Positions 24,638-33,862 of a DNA stretch of 64,000 nucleotides are shown piece after piece. The position numbers and the translations under genes were made by a program. The stretch comes from Halomonas zincidurans B6 (GTDB lineage Bacteria; Pseudomonadota; Gammaproteobacteria; Pseudomonadales; Halomonadaceae), in assembly GCF_000731955.1 (NCBI RefSeq), contig NZ_JNCK01000001.1:2852001-2916000 (forward strand), read 5' to 3'. Each line of letters begins with the position of its first letter. Position 1 is the first letter of the stretch. Under the pieces are notes generated by a model. That model searched no databases and was not told the DNA's origin. It saw only the letters and a program-made list of their open reading frames with translations.

Positions 24638-25960
24638 TCATTGCTGTTCGTCGAGCGACTCAACGCGGATCCGGGTCACCGGGCCGGCGATGTCCGACAG
24701 CGACTCGAGCTGGCGGATCACCTCGTTCATCTGCTTCTCGCGGGTGCGATGGGTGAGCAGGATGATCGGCACCAGCTCGCCCTCGGTGGCTTCCTTCTGG
24801 ATGATCGCCTCGATCGAGATGCCCTGTTCGGAGAGGATCGTTGCCACCCGCGCCAGCACGCCGGGGCGGTCCACCGCCAGCAGCCGCAGGTAGTAGGCGG
24901 TGACGATGTCCTCCATGGGCAGGATCGGCAGGCTGTCATCGCCTTCGGTGATGCCGCTGAAGGCCAGGTAGGGCACCCGGTAATGATGTTCGGTGGCGAT
25001 GTCGCGGGCCACGTCGAGCAGATCCGCGACCACCGCCGAGGCGGTCGGCTCGGCGCCCGCGCCGGCGCCGTAGTAGAGCGTCGGACCGACGGCATCGCCC
25101 ATCACCGCGATGGCGTTCTTGACGCCGTGCACACTGGCCAGCAGGCGCTCCTTGGGGATCAGCGTGGGATGCACGCGCAACTCGAGACCGGCCTCGGTGC
25201 GCTTGGAAATGCCCAGGTGCTTGATGATGTAGCCGAGATTATCGGCCTGCTCGACGTCCTCGGCGGTGATCCGCGAGATGCCTTCGGTGTAGGCCTTCTC
25301 GAACTGCAGCGGCACGCCGTAGGCGATCGAGGCGAGGATGGTCAGCTTGTGGGCAGCGTCGATGCCCTCGACATCGAAGGTCGGGTCGGACTCGGCGTAG
25401 CCCAGCGCCTGAGCTTCGGCGAGCACGTCCTCGAAGGCCCGGCCCTCGTCGCGCATGTGGGTGAGGATGTAGTTGCCGGTGCCGTTGATGATCCCCGCCA
25501 GCCACTCGATGCAGTTGGCGCCGAGGCCTTCGCGGATCGACTTGATCACCGGAATGCCGCCGGCCACCGCCGCCTCGAAGGCGACGATCACCCCCTTGTC
25601 GTGGGCGGCCCGGAATATCTCGTTGCCGTGCACGGCGATCAGCGCCTTGTTGGCGGTGACCACGTGCTTGCCGTTGGCGATCGCCATCAGCACCAGTTCG
25701 CGGGCGACATCGTAGCCGCCGATCAGTTCGACCAGCACGTCGACGTCGGGATTCTGCGCCACCTCGAAGATGTCGGCGGTGACCTTGACGCCGGTGGTAT
25801 CGCAATCAGGGTTGTCGCGCCGCGCGGCGACCTGCTCGATGACGATCGGCCGCCCCGCGCGACGCGCGATTTCGTCGGCGTTGCGCATCAGCACATTGAA
25901 CGTGCCGCTACCGACGGTCCCCAGCCCACAGATACCCACTCTCACCGGTTTCAACGTCAT
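24638..25960 (-). CDS. hom: Homoserine dehydrogenase
   Basis: NAD(P)H-dependent reduction of aspartate semialdehyde to homoserine, at the branch to threonine and methionine. It is monofunctional, with 440 residues. The N-terminal Rossmann motif is GICGLGTVGSG, the catalytic domain carries NKALIAVHG and the family segment YDVEG-like FDVEGIDAAHKLTILASIAYG, and a C-terminal ACT domain (about 350-430: YYLRLLAVDRPGVLARVATILSEQGISIEAI) provides threonine feedback control. It is preceded by dsbC-like (69-bp gap) and followed by thrC. Confidence 0.96.
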   Translation of the reverse strand: MTLKPVRVGICGLGTVGSGTFNVLMRNADEIARRAGRPIVIEQVAARRDNPDCDTTGVKVTADIFEVAQNPDVDVLVELIGGYDVARELVLMAIANGKHVVTANKALIAVHGNEIFRAAHDKGVIVAFEAAVAGGIPVIKSIREGLGANCIEWLAGIINGTGNYILTHMRDEGRAFEDVLAEAQALGYAESDPTFDVEGIDAAHKLTILASIAYGVPLQFEKAYTEGISRITAEDVEQADNLGYIIKHLGISKRTEAGLELRVHPTLIPKERLLASVHGVKNAIAVMGDAVGPTLYYGAGAGAEPTASAVVADLLDVARDIATEHHYRVPYLAFSGITEGDDSLPILPMEDIVTAYYLRLLAVDRPGVLARVATILSEQGISIEAIIQKEATEGELVPIILLTHRTREKQMNEVIRQLESLSDIAGPVTRIRVESLDEQQ

Positions 25961-26029
25961 GCTCCCTATCTTGTCTGTATGGTCTCGACCCGGCCTGCGG
26001 CCGAACGCTTGTCTCCAACGCCTCCGCTC

Positions 26030-26644
26030 TCAGCCGGACTTGCGTGTATCGAGGCCAAGCATGTTGGCCAGTCGCTCGGCGGAAACGTAACCCGGCACCA
26101 TGCGCCCGTCGGGCAGCACGATGGTGGGTGTGCCCTGCACGCCCAGCTCGAGCCCCAGATAATACTGCTCCGAGACCGGATTGTCGCAATCCGGGGCATT
26201 ACTCAGCGTGTCGCCCCGCTTGGCCGCGCTCAGCGCCTCGGCGGGATTGGCGGCACACCACACCTGGGCGAATTGCCGCGCACCGCCGGATTGCAGGCCG
26301 CTGCGCGGAAAGGCCAGGTACTCGACCTCGATGCCCATCTCGTTGAGCCGCGGCACTTCCTTGTGGAACTTGCGGGAATACGGGCAGGTGACGTCGGTGA
26401 AGACCTGGATGACGGCCCGGGGCTTTTCGCTGCCGCGGAAGACGATGCGCTGGTCTTCGGGCACGGCGGCCAGGCGTTTGGCGCGCTCGGCGTTATTGGC
26501 CTGCCGAGTCTGGTTGACCTGCCCCTCGGGGCGGTTGACGTTCAGCGCGCCGGCCTCCGGAGTCGCCGCCTGGGAGAGCACAGCGATCGACAGGGTGGCG
26601 ATGGCCAGCAGGCCGGCGGACAGAGTGCGTGACCTTCGATGCAT
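26030..26644 (-). CDS. DsbC-like periplasmic thioredoxin-fold protein with a CPYS active site
   Basis: 204 residues with a signal peptide (cleavage after SQA, about 26) and a thioredoxin fold (VIQVFTDVTCPYSRKFHKEV; cis-Pro loop in VQGTPTIVLPDG). In DsbC the active site is CxxC (CGYC in E. coli). Here it is TGC CCG TAT TCC, Cys-Pro-Tyr-Ser, so the resolving cysteine is lost. The second, structural Cys pair (VWCAANP ... APDCDN) is kept. Only about 50 residues precede the thioredoxin core, too few for the full DsbC dimerisation domain. Position between xerD and hom matches dsbC in Pseudomonas-type genomes. Confidence 0.85.
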   Translation of the reverse strand: MHRRSRTLSAGLLAIATLSIAVLSQAATPEAGALNVNRPEGQVNQTRQANNAERAKRLAAVPEDQRIVFRGSEKPRAVIQVFTDVTCPYSRKFHKEVPRLNEMGIEVEYLAFPRSGLQSGGARQFAQVWCAANPAEALSAAKRGDTLSNAPDCDNPVSEQYYLGLELGVQGTPTIVLPDGRMVPGYVSAERLANMLGLDTRKSG

Positions 26645-26647
26645 GAT

Positions 26648-27550
26648 TCAACCTCGTGGATGGTGTTCGGCGTGCAGCGCCTCCAGGCGCGCCTGCGCCA
26701 CATGGGTATAGATCTGCGTGGTCGATAGATCGCTATGCCCCAGCAGCAGCTGTACGACCCGCAGGTTAGCCCCATGATTCAACAGATGGGTGGCGAAAGC
26801 ATGGCGCAGCGTGTGCGGCGACAGCGGCTTGTCGATCCCCGCCAGGCGTGCGTAATGCTTGACTCGGTGCCAGAAGGTCTGGCGGGTCATGAAGCCGTCG
26901 CGGCGCCCCGCAAACAGCGGCGCCTGACGGATATCGTCCATCAACTGCCCGCGCCCGCCGCGCAGATAGCGCTCGATCCAGCGCTGGGCCTCCTCGCCCA
27001 TCGGCACCAGGCGCTCCTTGTCGCCCTTGCCCCGCACCCGCACCACCCCCTGGCGCAGATTGACGCTGTCCTGGCGCAGACCGACGAGTTCCGAGACCCG
27101 CAGCCCGCAGGCATACAACAGCTCGAGCATCGCCCGGTCGCGCAGCCCCAGCGGCGTCTCGACGTCGGGCGCCTCGAGCAGCCGCTCGACCTCGGCCTCG
27201 TCGAGGGTGTCGGGCAATCTGGCATGCACCCGCGGCAGCCGCACTTCCGTCAGCGGGTCAGCATCGCACATTCCCTGGGCCAGCGCCCAGCGGTAGAAGC
27301 GCCTGAGACTCGACAATAGCCGCGCGTTGCTGCGCAGTTGATAGCCCGCCCGGCGGCGCGCCTCCAGCCAGTCGGGCAGCGTCTCGCCCCCCGGCTCGAG
27401 CAGCGCAAGGCCACGTTCCGTCAGGCACGCGCACCAGGCCTGCAGGTCATGACGATAGGCGCTCAGGGTATGCTCGCTGGCGCCCTGGTCGAGCCACAGG
27501 GCATCGAGAAAGGCATCGATCAGTTGAGTGTCGTCATCGCGACCGCTCAT
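26648..27550 (-). CDS. xerD: Tyrosine recombinase XerD
   Basis: Site-specific recombinase that resolves chromosome dimers at dif together with XerC. It has 300 residues, with an N-terminal SAM-like core-binding domain (to about 110) and a catalytic domain. The catalytic residues are visible: Arg in ACGLRVSEL, HTLRHAFATH, LGHSDLSTTQIYTH with the nucleophilic Tyr, and Lys in GKGDKERLV. It lies three bases upstream of dsbC-like. The next gene upstream is rplS, which ends at its own terminator. Confidence 0.94.
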   Translation of the reverse strand: MSGRDDDTQLIDAFLDALWLDQGASEHTLSAYRHDLQAWCACLTERGLALLEPGGETLPDWLEARRRAGYQLRSNARLLSSLRRFYRWALAQGMCDADPLTEVRLPRVHARLPDTLDEAEVERLLEAPDVETPLGLRDRAMLELLYACGLRVSELVGLRQDSVNLRQGVVRVRGKGDKERLVPMGEEAQRWIERYLRGGRGQLMDDIRQAPLFAGRRDGFMTRQTFWHRVKHYARLAGIDKPLSPHTLRHAFATHLLNHGANLRVVQLLLGHSDLSTTQIYTHVAQARLEALHAEHHPRG

Positions 27551-27613
27551 GGTGTCGTCCTATGTCGTCGCCATTGCCCGATGCACAGGGCCAGATACGC
27601 AAGCCAGATACGC

Positions 27614-27646
27614 AAAACCCCGCCCCGCAGGATGCGGCGACGGGGT
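27614..27646 (-). terminator. Terminator of the rpsP-rimM-trmD-rplS operon
   Basis: On the minus strand ACCCCG...CGGGGT forms the base of a stem with inner GCCGCA/TGCGG pairing, followed by TTTT (27617-27614). It lies 26 bases after the rplS stop and separates the ribosomal operon from xerD. Confidence 0.75.
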
Positions 27647-27671
27647 CGCGTGGCGCGCTGAAGCGGGCTTG

Positions 27672-28028
27672 TCAGGCCAGCTTTTCCTTGATTCGCGCCG
27701 ACTTGCCGCTGCGCTCGCGGAGGTAGTAGAGCTTGGCCTGACGCACGTCGCCGCGACGCTTGACCTCGATGGTCGCCACCTGCGGGCTGTAGGTCTGGAA
27801 GGTCCGTTCGACGCCGACACCGTGGGACACCTTGCGCACGGTGAAGGCGGAGTTCAGGCCGCGGTTGCGCTTGCCGATCACCACGCCCTCGAAGGCCTGC
27901 AGACGCTCGCGAGCGCCCTCGACGACCTTGACCTGCACGATCACAGTGTCACCGGGAGAGAACTCCGGAACGGCCTTCTCCATCTGCTCGGCCTCGAGCG
28001 CCTGGATCACCTTGTTCTTGCTACTCAT
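27672..28028 (-). CDS. rplS: 50S ribosomal protein L19
   Basis: 118 residues, standard for L19, which sits at the 30S-50S interface. Typical blocks are FSPGDTVIVQVKVVEG, RLQAFEGVVIGKRNRGLNSAFTVRK and YYLRERSGKSARI. The ATG at 28028 has AAGGAG eight bases upstream; the frame extends upstream without a good site. It is the last gene of rpsP-rimM-trmD-rplS. The 155-bp trmD-rplS gap has two small hairpins (near 28068-28088 and 28112-28132), which may adjust rplS levels. Confidence 0.98.
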   Translation of the reverse strand: MSSKNKVIQALEAEQMEKAVPEFSPGDTVIVQVKVVEGARERLQAFEGVVIGKRNRGLNSAFTVRKVSHGVGVERTFQTYSPQVATIEVKRRGDVRQAKLYYLRERSGKSARIKEKLA

Positions 28029-28183
28029 GATGCAACTCCTTGACTGATGTTCTTGCCGGGCGGGTCGCGCCGTGCCTTGGCACGGTGACTGACGGTCCTT
28101 TGGCGACCGCACACGCCCGCCTGGCGTGTGATCCCGACGCTCAACGACGCGGGAACGAGTATGGGTGACGCGTGGCGCTCGCG

Positions 28184-28975
28184 CTAGCCGGTCTCGACCG
28201 GCCCCGGGCCACGCTCCTCCGCCGGGTCGGCGTGTTCGGCGATGAAGGCCTCGAGCAACTCGCGCTGCTCGGCGTTCAACGCCTGGCTCTGCAACAGCTC
28301 GGGGCGCCTGAGCCAGGTGCGCCCCAGCGACTGCTTGAGGCGCCAGCGACGAATCATTTCATGGTTGCCGCTGAGCAGCACGTCCGGCACCCGACGCCCG
28401 TCGATCGTCTCGGGGCGCGTATAGTGCGGACAGTCCAGCAAACCGTCGCTGAAGGAGTCCTCCACGGCGGACCCCTGATGGCCGAGCACCCCCGGCACCA
28501 GGCGGGCCGCCGCGTCGATCAGCACCATCGCCGGCAGCTCGCCGCCGCTCAGCACGTAGTCGCCGATCGAGACCTCTTCGTCGATGTCGCTCTCCACCAC
28601 GCGCTCATCGATGCCTTCATAGCGCCCCGCAACCAGCACCAGGGGGCCGCTGGCCGCCAATTGCTGCACGCCCCGCTGATCCAGAGGCCGCCCCTGCGGC
28701 GACAGGTAGACCACCTTGGGCGGGGCGTGCGAGCGTCGCTCGCCCTGCTCGCGCGCCGCATGGATCGCCTGGCGCAGGGTGTCGACCTTCATCAGCATCC
28801 CCGGACCGCCGCCGTAGGGCCGGTCATCGACCGTGCGGTGGCGATCCGTGGCGTAATCCCGCGGGTTCCAGAGCTCGATTTCCAGGAGCCCCTGGCTGAC
28901 CGCTCGACCGGTCACCCCGAAGCCGGTCACGGCTTCGAACATGCCCGGAAACAGTGAGACGACACCAATCCACAC
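28184..28975 (-). CDS. trmD: tRNA (guanine37-N1)-methyltransferase TrmD
   Basis: SPOUT-fold enzyme that methylates G37 of tRNAs with SAM and prevents frameshifting. The 263-residue protein begins MWIGVVSLFPGMFEAVTGFGVTGRA and has the deep-knot SAM site: LVLVAGRYEGIDERV and SIGDYVLSGGELPAM. The catalytic/tRNA segment DSFSDGLLDCPHYTRP is also present. It is in the conserved operon between rimM and rplS. Confidence 0.98.
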   Translation of the reverse strand: MWIGVVSLFPGMFEAVTGFGVTGRAVSQGLLEIELWNPRDYATDRHRTVDDRPYGGGPGMLMKVDTLRQAIHAAREQGERRSHAPPKVVYLSPQGRPLDQRGVQQLAASGPLVLVAGRYEGIDERVVESDIDEEVSIGDYVLSGGELPAMVLIDAAARLVPGVLGHQGSAVEDSFSDGLLDCPHYTRPETIDGRRVPDVLLSGNHEMIRRWRLKQSLGRTWLRRPELLQSQALNAEQRELLEAFIAEHADPAEERGPGPVETG

Positions 28976-29034
28976 GGCAGATCCCTAGGGCCCAAAATCG
29001 ACAGTGCCCCAAGGCACGTTCGGGCAGCCTGATG

Positions 29035-29595
29035 CTAGAAATCCGGATCCCAGTCGACCGTCAACCGGCCGGCGTCGAGATCCGCCTCGCGAATCACCTC
29101 GTCGGGCAGAAACGGCAGCAGCCGCTCCTTGCCATCAAGGCTGAGTTCGTCGCCCTGCACCACCAGCACATCGTTGGCGCCGGTCTCGAACAGGTAATTC
29201 ACGTAGCCCAGATCGACGCCCTGCAGCGTCACCACCCGCAGCCCCTCGAGCTGGTACCAGTAGTAATCGCCCGCATCGAGCGCCGGCAATGTCTGCTTGG
29301 GCAGCAGTATCTCCGCGCCCGCCAGCCGTTCGGCCTGTTCCCGCGAATCGATGCCTTCGAGACTGGCCACCAGGCCATTGCCCTGACGCCGCCCCTGAAC
29401 CAGGCACCGGGCCACGCGTTCGCCGCGTGCCACGACGATCCATTGAGGGTAGGCGAGAATGCCGTCCATCGGGCTGGTATACGAATACACCTTCAACCAC
29501 CCCTTGACGCCGTAGGGGCTGGTCAACTTGCCCAATACGACGTAGTCGTCATCCGACGCGCCGGTAGCGGCACCCTTCATCGCGTTACTCGGCAT
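29035..29595 (-). CDS. rimM: 16S rRNA maturation factor RimM
   Basis: Assists maturation of the 30S subunit head by binding S19. About 186 residues, with an N-terminal RimM barrel (VVLGKLTSPYGVKGWLKVYSYT) and a C-terminal PRC-type barrel (GDYYWYQLEGLRVVTLQGVDLGYVNYLFETGANDVLVV), ending in VDWDPDF as in E. coli. The start is uncertain: GTG 29604, ATG 29595 and ATG 29580 are all possible. I chose 29595 for its family-like length and a GAGG upstream. Confidence 0.95.
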   Translation of the reverse strand: MPSNAMKGAATGASDDDYVVLGKLTSPYGVKGWLKVYSYTSPMDGILAYPQWIVVARGERVARCLVQGRRQGNGLVASLEGIDSREQAERLAGAEILLPKQTLPALDAGDYYWYQLEGLRVVTLQGVDLGYVNYLFETGANDVLVVQGDELSLDGKERLLPFLPDEVIREADLDAGRLTVDWDPDF

Positions 29596-29608
29596 GCCGG
29601 ACACCGCC

Positions 29609-29860
29609 TCAGGCCTGTTGCTTGCGGGCTTCTTTGATCAGCTCGGCGACGCGATTAGAAACCTGCGCACCGAGGCTCTGCCAGTGGCTGATGCGCTCGA
29701 GGTCGACGCGCAGACGCTCTTCCTGACCGCGGGCGACCGGGTTGAAGAAGCCGACGCGCTCGATGAAACGACCATCGCGAGACTTGCGCGAATCGCTGAC
29801 GGCCAGATGATAGAAGGGACGCTTCTTGGCGCCACCCCGTGCCAGACGAATGGTAACCAT
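29609..29860 (-). CDS. rpsP: 30S ribosomal protein S16
   Basis: 83 residues, the usual S16 size. It starts MVTIRLARGGAKKRPFYHLAVSDSRKSRDGRFIE, a near-invariant block of this small-subunit assembly protein. It is the first gene of rpsP-rimM-trmD-rplS, with AAGGA upstream of the ATG and a probable promoter at 29963-29991. Confidence 0.98.
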   Translation of the reverse strand: MVTIRLARGGAKKRPFYHLAVSDSRKSRDGRFIERVGFFNPVARGQEERLRVDLERISHWQSLGAQVSNRVAELIKEARKQQA

Positions 29861-29906
29861 TGCGTTACTGTCCTTCGGTTGTATTCAGAAATTACGCCAC
29901 AGTGAC

Positions 29907-29922
29907 GACTGCAGCTGCAGTC
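29907..29922. repeat. Perfect 16-bp palindrome in the ffh-rpsP gap
   Basis: GACTGCAGCTGCAGTC is a perfect palindrome in the 147-bp ffh-rpsP gap. It lies downstream of the proposed rpsP promoter, so it would be in the 5' leader and could form a hairpin or act as an operator. A second GC palindrome-like run (GCGCATGCGC) follows at about 29930-29940. Confidence 0.6.
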
Positions 29923-29962
29923 ATGCGCCGCGCATGCGCGCAGCTTGCCACGAAGACGCAGC

Positions 29963-29991
29963 ATTCTACGGAAATCGGCCGGCGTTGGAAA
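29963..29991 (-). promoter_or_regulatory. Probable promoter of the rpsP operon
   Basis: On the minus strand TTTCCA (29991-29986), a 17-base spacer, then TAGAAT (29968-29963). The -10 differs from TATAAT at two bases and the -35 matches four of six. It leaves a leader of about 95 bases that contains the 16-bp palindrome. Confidence 0.5.
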
Positions 29992-30007
29992 CCTTTTTCC
30001 GCTTCGC

Positions 30008-31438
<1,431 letters not shown>

Positions 31439-31522
31439 GTGACTCTCCGGCTATGGGTGCACGGTGCCCGGCATGGGCGGGACGGGGCGTCACGCACGGC
31501 GGCACCACGCGTTTGGACAACG

Positions 31523-31551
31523 ATTATACGCGTTCACGTGGCGTGTCTCCA
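31523..31551 (-). promoter_or_regulatory. Probable ffh promoter
   Basis: A perfect -10 TATAAT reads on the minus strand at 31528-31523. A 17-base spacer separates it from TGGAGA (31551-31546), which matches TTGACA at four positions. The start would be about 75 bases before the ffh ATG. A TATAGT (31595-31600) on the plus strand could serve the divergent ccsA-like gene. Confidence 0.5.
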
Positions 31552-31690
31552 TGCTCGCGACCGGCACAGGCTGGGCGCGCGCGACACAATTCGCTATAGT
31601 GGCGCGCGTATCGATTCGCTTTTCCATCCAGCTCAGAAGGTGGTTACAAACGTCGCTTGTAAGCATCTTCTCAGGTCGGCAGGACCTTTC

Positions 31691-32491
31691 ATGCAGGCGT
31701 TCCCCTTCGCTATCTTGGCCATGGTCTTCTACGTCGCCGGCGGCGTTTGCCAGGGCCTGGCGCTGACCCGGCGCGTCCCGCCGCATCCAGTTCTGGTGCG
31801 CGCCCTGGGCGTGCTCGCCGTGGCCTGCCACAGCGTGGTGGTGGCCTCCGCGCTGGGCGATCTCGGCGAGATGAGCCTGGGCATCTCGGCCAGCGCTTCG
31901 CTGGTCAGTTGGCTGGTCGTCATCCTGCTGCTGCTGGCGAGCCTCTTCAAGCCGGTGCTGAGTGCCGCCGTGGCGCTGTTCCCGATCGCCGCCGCGACCA
32001 TCCTGCTGGCCACCGAACTGCCGGTAGGCAGCCATCGGGCCGAACTCACGCCGGGGATCATGATTCACATCCTGACCTCGATCGTGGCCTTCGCGGTGTT
32101 CGCCATCGCCGCCGTCCAGGCGTTTCTGATGGCGCGCCAGAATCAGGCGCTGCGCCATCACCATACGCGCGGTCTGGTGCAGTCGCTGCCACCGCTGACC
32201 ACCATGGAACGCGTGCTGTTCGAGCTGATCTGGGTCGGCATGGTGCTGCTCACCGCGGCGATCATCAGCGGCATCGTGTTTCTCGACAATATCTTCGCCC
32301 AGCACCTGGTGCACAAGACGGTGCTGTCGTTTGCCGCCTGGGTGATTTTCGCCACGCTGCTCGCCGGTCGGCATTTCCTGGGCTGGCGCGGCAACCGCGC
32401 GGCACGCTGGACACTGGGCGGCTGCGCGTTGCTGCTGCTGGCCTACTTCGGCAGCAAGTTTGCCCTTGAAGTGGTTTTCGAGCGAGTCTGA
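31691..32491 (+). CDS. Cytochrome c assembly (CcsA/YpjD) family membrane protein
   Basis: 266 residues with about eight membrane helices, of the YpjD/CcsA fold. The family's conserved histidine region HILTSIVAFAVFAIAAVQAF and the last helices HKTVLSFAAWVIFATLLAGRHFLGWRG are visible. In many gammaproteobacteria this gene sits next to ffh. Direct evidence of cytochrome c assembly is lacking for this subgroup; a heme-handling role is inferred from the family. The ATG at 31691 has AGGA upstream; the frame continues 5' to 31439 without a suitable start. Confidence 0.85.
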   Translation: MQAFPFAILAMVFYVAGGVCQGLALTRRVPPHPVLVRALGVLAVACHSVVVASALGDLGEMSLGISASASLVSWLVVILLLLASLFKPVLSAAVALFPIAAATILLATELPVGSHRAELTPGIMIHILTSIVAFAVFAIAAVQAFLMARQNQALRHHHTRGLVQSLPPLTTMERVLFELIWVGMVLLTAAIISGIVFLDNIFAQHLVHKTVLSFAAWVIFATLLAGRHFLGWRGNRAARWTLGGCALLLLAYFGSKFALEVVFERV

Positions 32492-32578
32492 AAGCCCGCA
32501 CCGATGCCCCTCGCCTTGACACCGGGGCGCTCGATTCCCTACAAACGAGCTTGATACGCGATTGAGGACTCTTCGATC

Positions 32579-33862
32579 TTGAGCGACGACATCCCCTTGG
32601 GACTGCTGTTCGGCCTGCTTTTCCTGCTTGTTTGCCTGTCTGCCTTCTTCTCGAGCTCCGAGACCGGCATGATGTCGATCAATCGCTACCGGCTGAGCCA
32701 TCAGGCGAAAAGCGGCGAACGGCGCGCCCAGCGAGTCGTGCGCCTACTCGCGCGTCCCGATCGGCTGATCGGGGTGATCCTGATCGGCAACAACTTCGCC
32801 AACAACCTGGCGGCGTCGATCGCCACCATCATCGCCATCCATTTCTTCGGCGACGTGTCGGGCCCGGCCATCGCGACCCTGGTGCTGACCATCGTCATCC
32901 TGATCTTCGCCGAGGTCACGCCCAAGACCTACGCGGCGATCAAGCCCGAACGCATCGCCTTCCCGGCGTCGCTGGCCCTGGAGCCGCTGCTCAAGGGACT
33001 CTATCCGCTGGTCTGGCTGGTCAATGCGATGTCCAACGGCCTGCTGCGCATGCTCGGGGTCAAGAACATCGAGGGCGGCGCCGACAATCTGACCCGCGAC
33101 GAACTGCGCACCGTGGTCCACGAAGCCGGCACCATGATTCCGCGTCGCCACCAGGCAATGCTGCTGTCGATCCTCGATCTCGAGAACGTCACCGTCAACG
33201 ACATCATGGTGCCACGCCACGAGATCGCCGGCATCGATCTGGACGACGACCTGGAGAGCATCCTCGCCCAGATCCGCGCCAGCCAGCATACCCGCGTGCC
33301 GGTCTTCAAGGGCGACATCAACAACATCATCGGCATCCTGCACCTGCGCAACGCGGCGCGCTTTCTGTCCAAGCGCGAAGTGACCAAGGCGGCGATCGTC
33401 CAGGAGGCCCGCGAACCCTATTTCATTCCCGAATCGACGCCGTTGCATACCCAGCTGCTCAACTTCCAGCAGCAGAAACGGCGCATCGGCATCGTCGTCG
33501 ACGAGTACGGCGACGTGGAGGGACTGGTCACGCTGGAGGACATTCTCGAGGAGATCGTTGGCGAATTCACCACCGACGTCGCCGGCATGCACAAGGAGAT
33601 CCATCTCCAGGATGACGGCAGCTACATCATCGAGGGCACCGCCAACATCCGCGAGATCAACAAGATGCTCGGCTGGCAGTTGCCCACCGACGGGCCCAAG
33701 ACCCTCAACGGCCTGATCATCGAGCATCTCGAGTCGTTCCCCGACGCGCCGGCCTGCCTGCAGCTGGGTACGACGCGCATGGAGATCATCAAGGTCAAGG
33801 ACAACCTGATCACCGCGGCGCGCTGCTGGCAGTCGGCACGTCGCGGCCGGATCGCCTACTGA
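32579..33862 (+). CDS. CorB/CNNM-type membrane protein with CBS domains (YfjD family)
   Basis: 427 residues. The N-terminal DUF21 domain (about 1-190, with SSSETGMMSINRYRLSHQAKSG) spans the membrane. It is followed by a CBS pair (about 205-330; VNDIMVPRHEI ... IGIVVDEYGDVEGLVTLEDI) and a CorC/HlyC C-terminal domain (about 340-420). Relatives bind Mg-ATP and are linked to magnesium or cobalt export. The start is TTG at 32579, with GAGGA about ten bases upstream; no ATG lies nearby. It overlaps the converging transporter-acyltransferase gene by seven bases at the 3' end. Confidence 0.9.
   Translation: MSDDIPLGLLFGLLFLLVCLSAFFSSSETGMMSINRYRLSHQAKSGERRAQRVVRLLARPDRLIGVILIGNNFANNLAASIATIIAIHFFGDVSGPAIATLVLTIVILIFAEVTPKTYAAIKPERIAFPASLALEPLLKGLYPLVWLVNAMSNGLLRMLGVKNIEGGADNLTRDELRTVVHEAGTMIPRRHQAMLLSILDLENVTVNDIMVPRHEIAGIDLDDDLESILAQIRASQHTRVPVFKGDINNIIGILHLRNAARFLSKREVTKAAIVQEAREPYFIPESTPLHTQLLNFQQQKRRIGIVVDEYGDVEGLVTLEDILEEIVGEFTTDVAGMHKEIHLQDDGSYIIEGTANIREINKMLGWQLPTDGPKTLNGLIIEHLESFPDAPACLQLGTTRMEIIKVKDNLITAARCWQSARRGRIAY

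Noticed and set aside
24566..26632. 688-residue plus-strand frame opposite hom and dsbC-like
   Set aside because: Antisense shadow of two clear genes.
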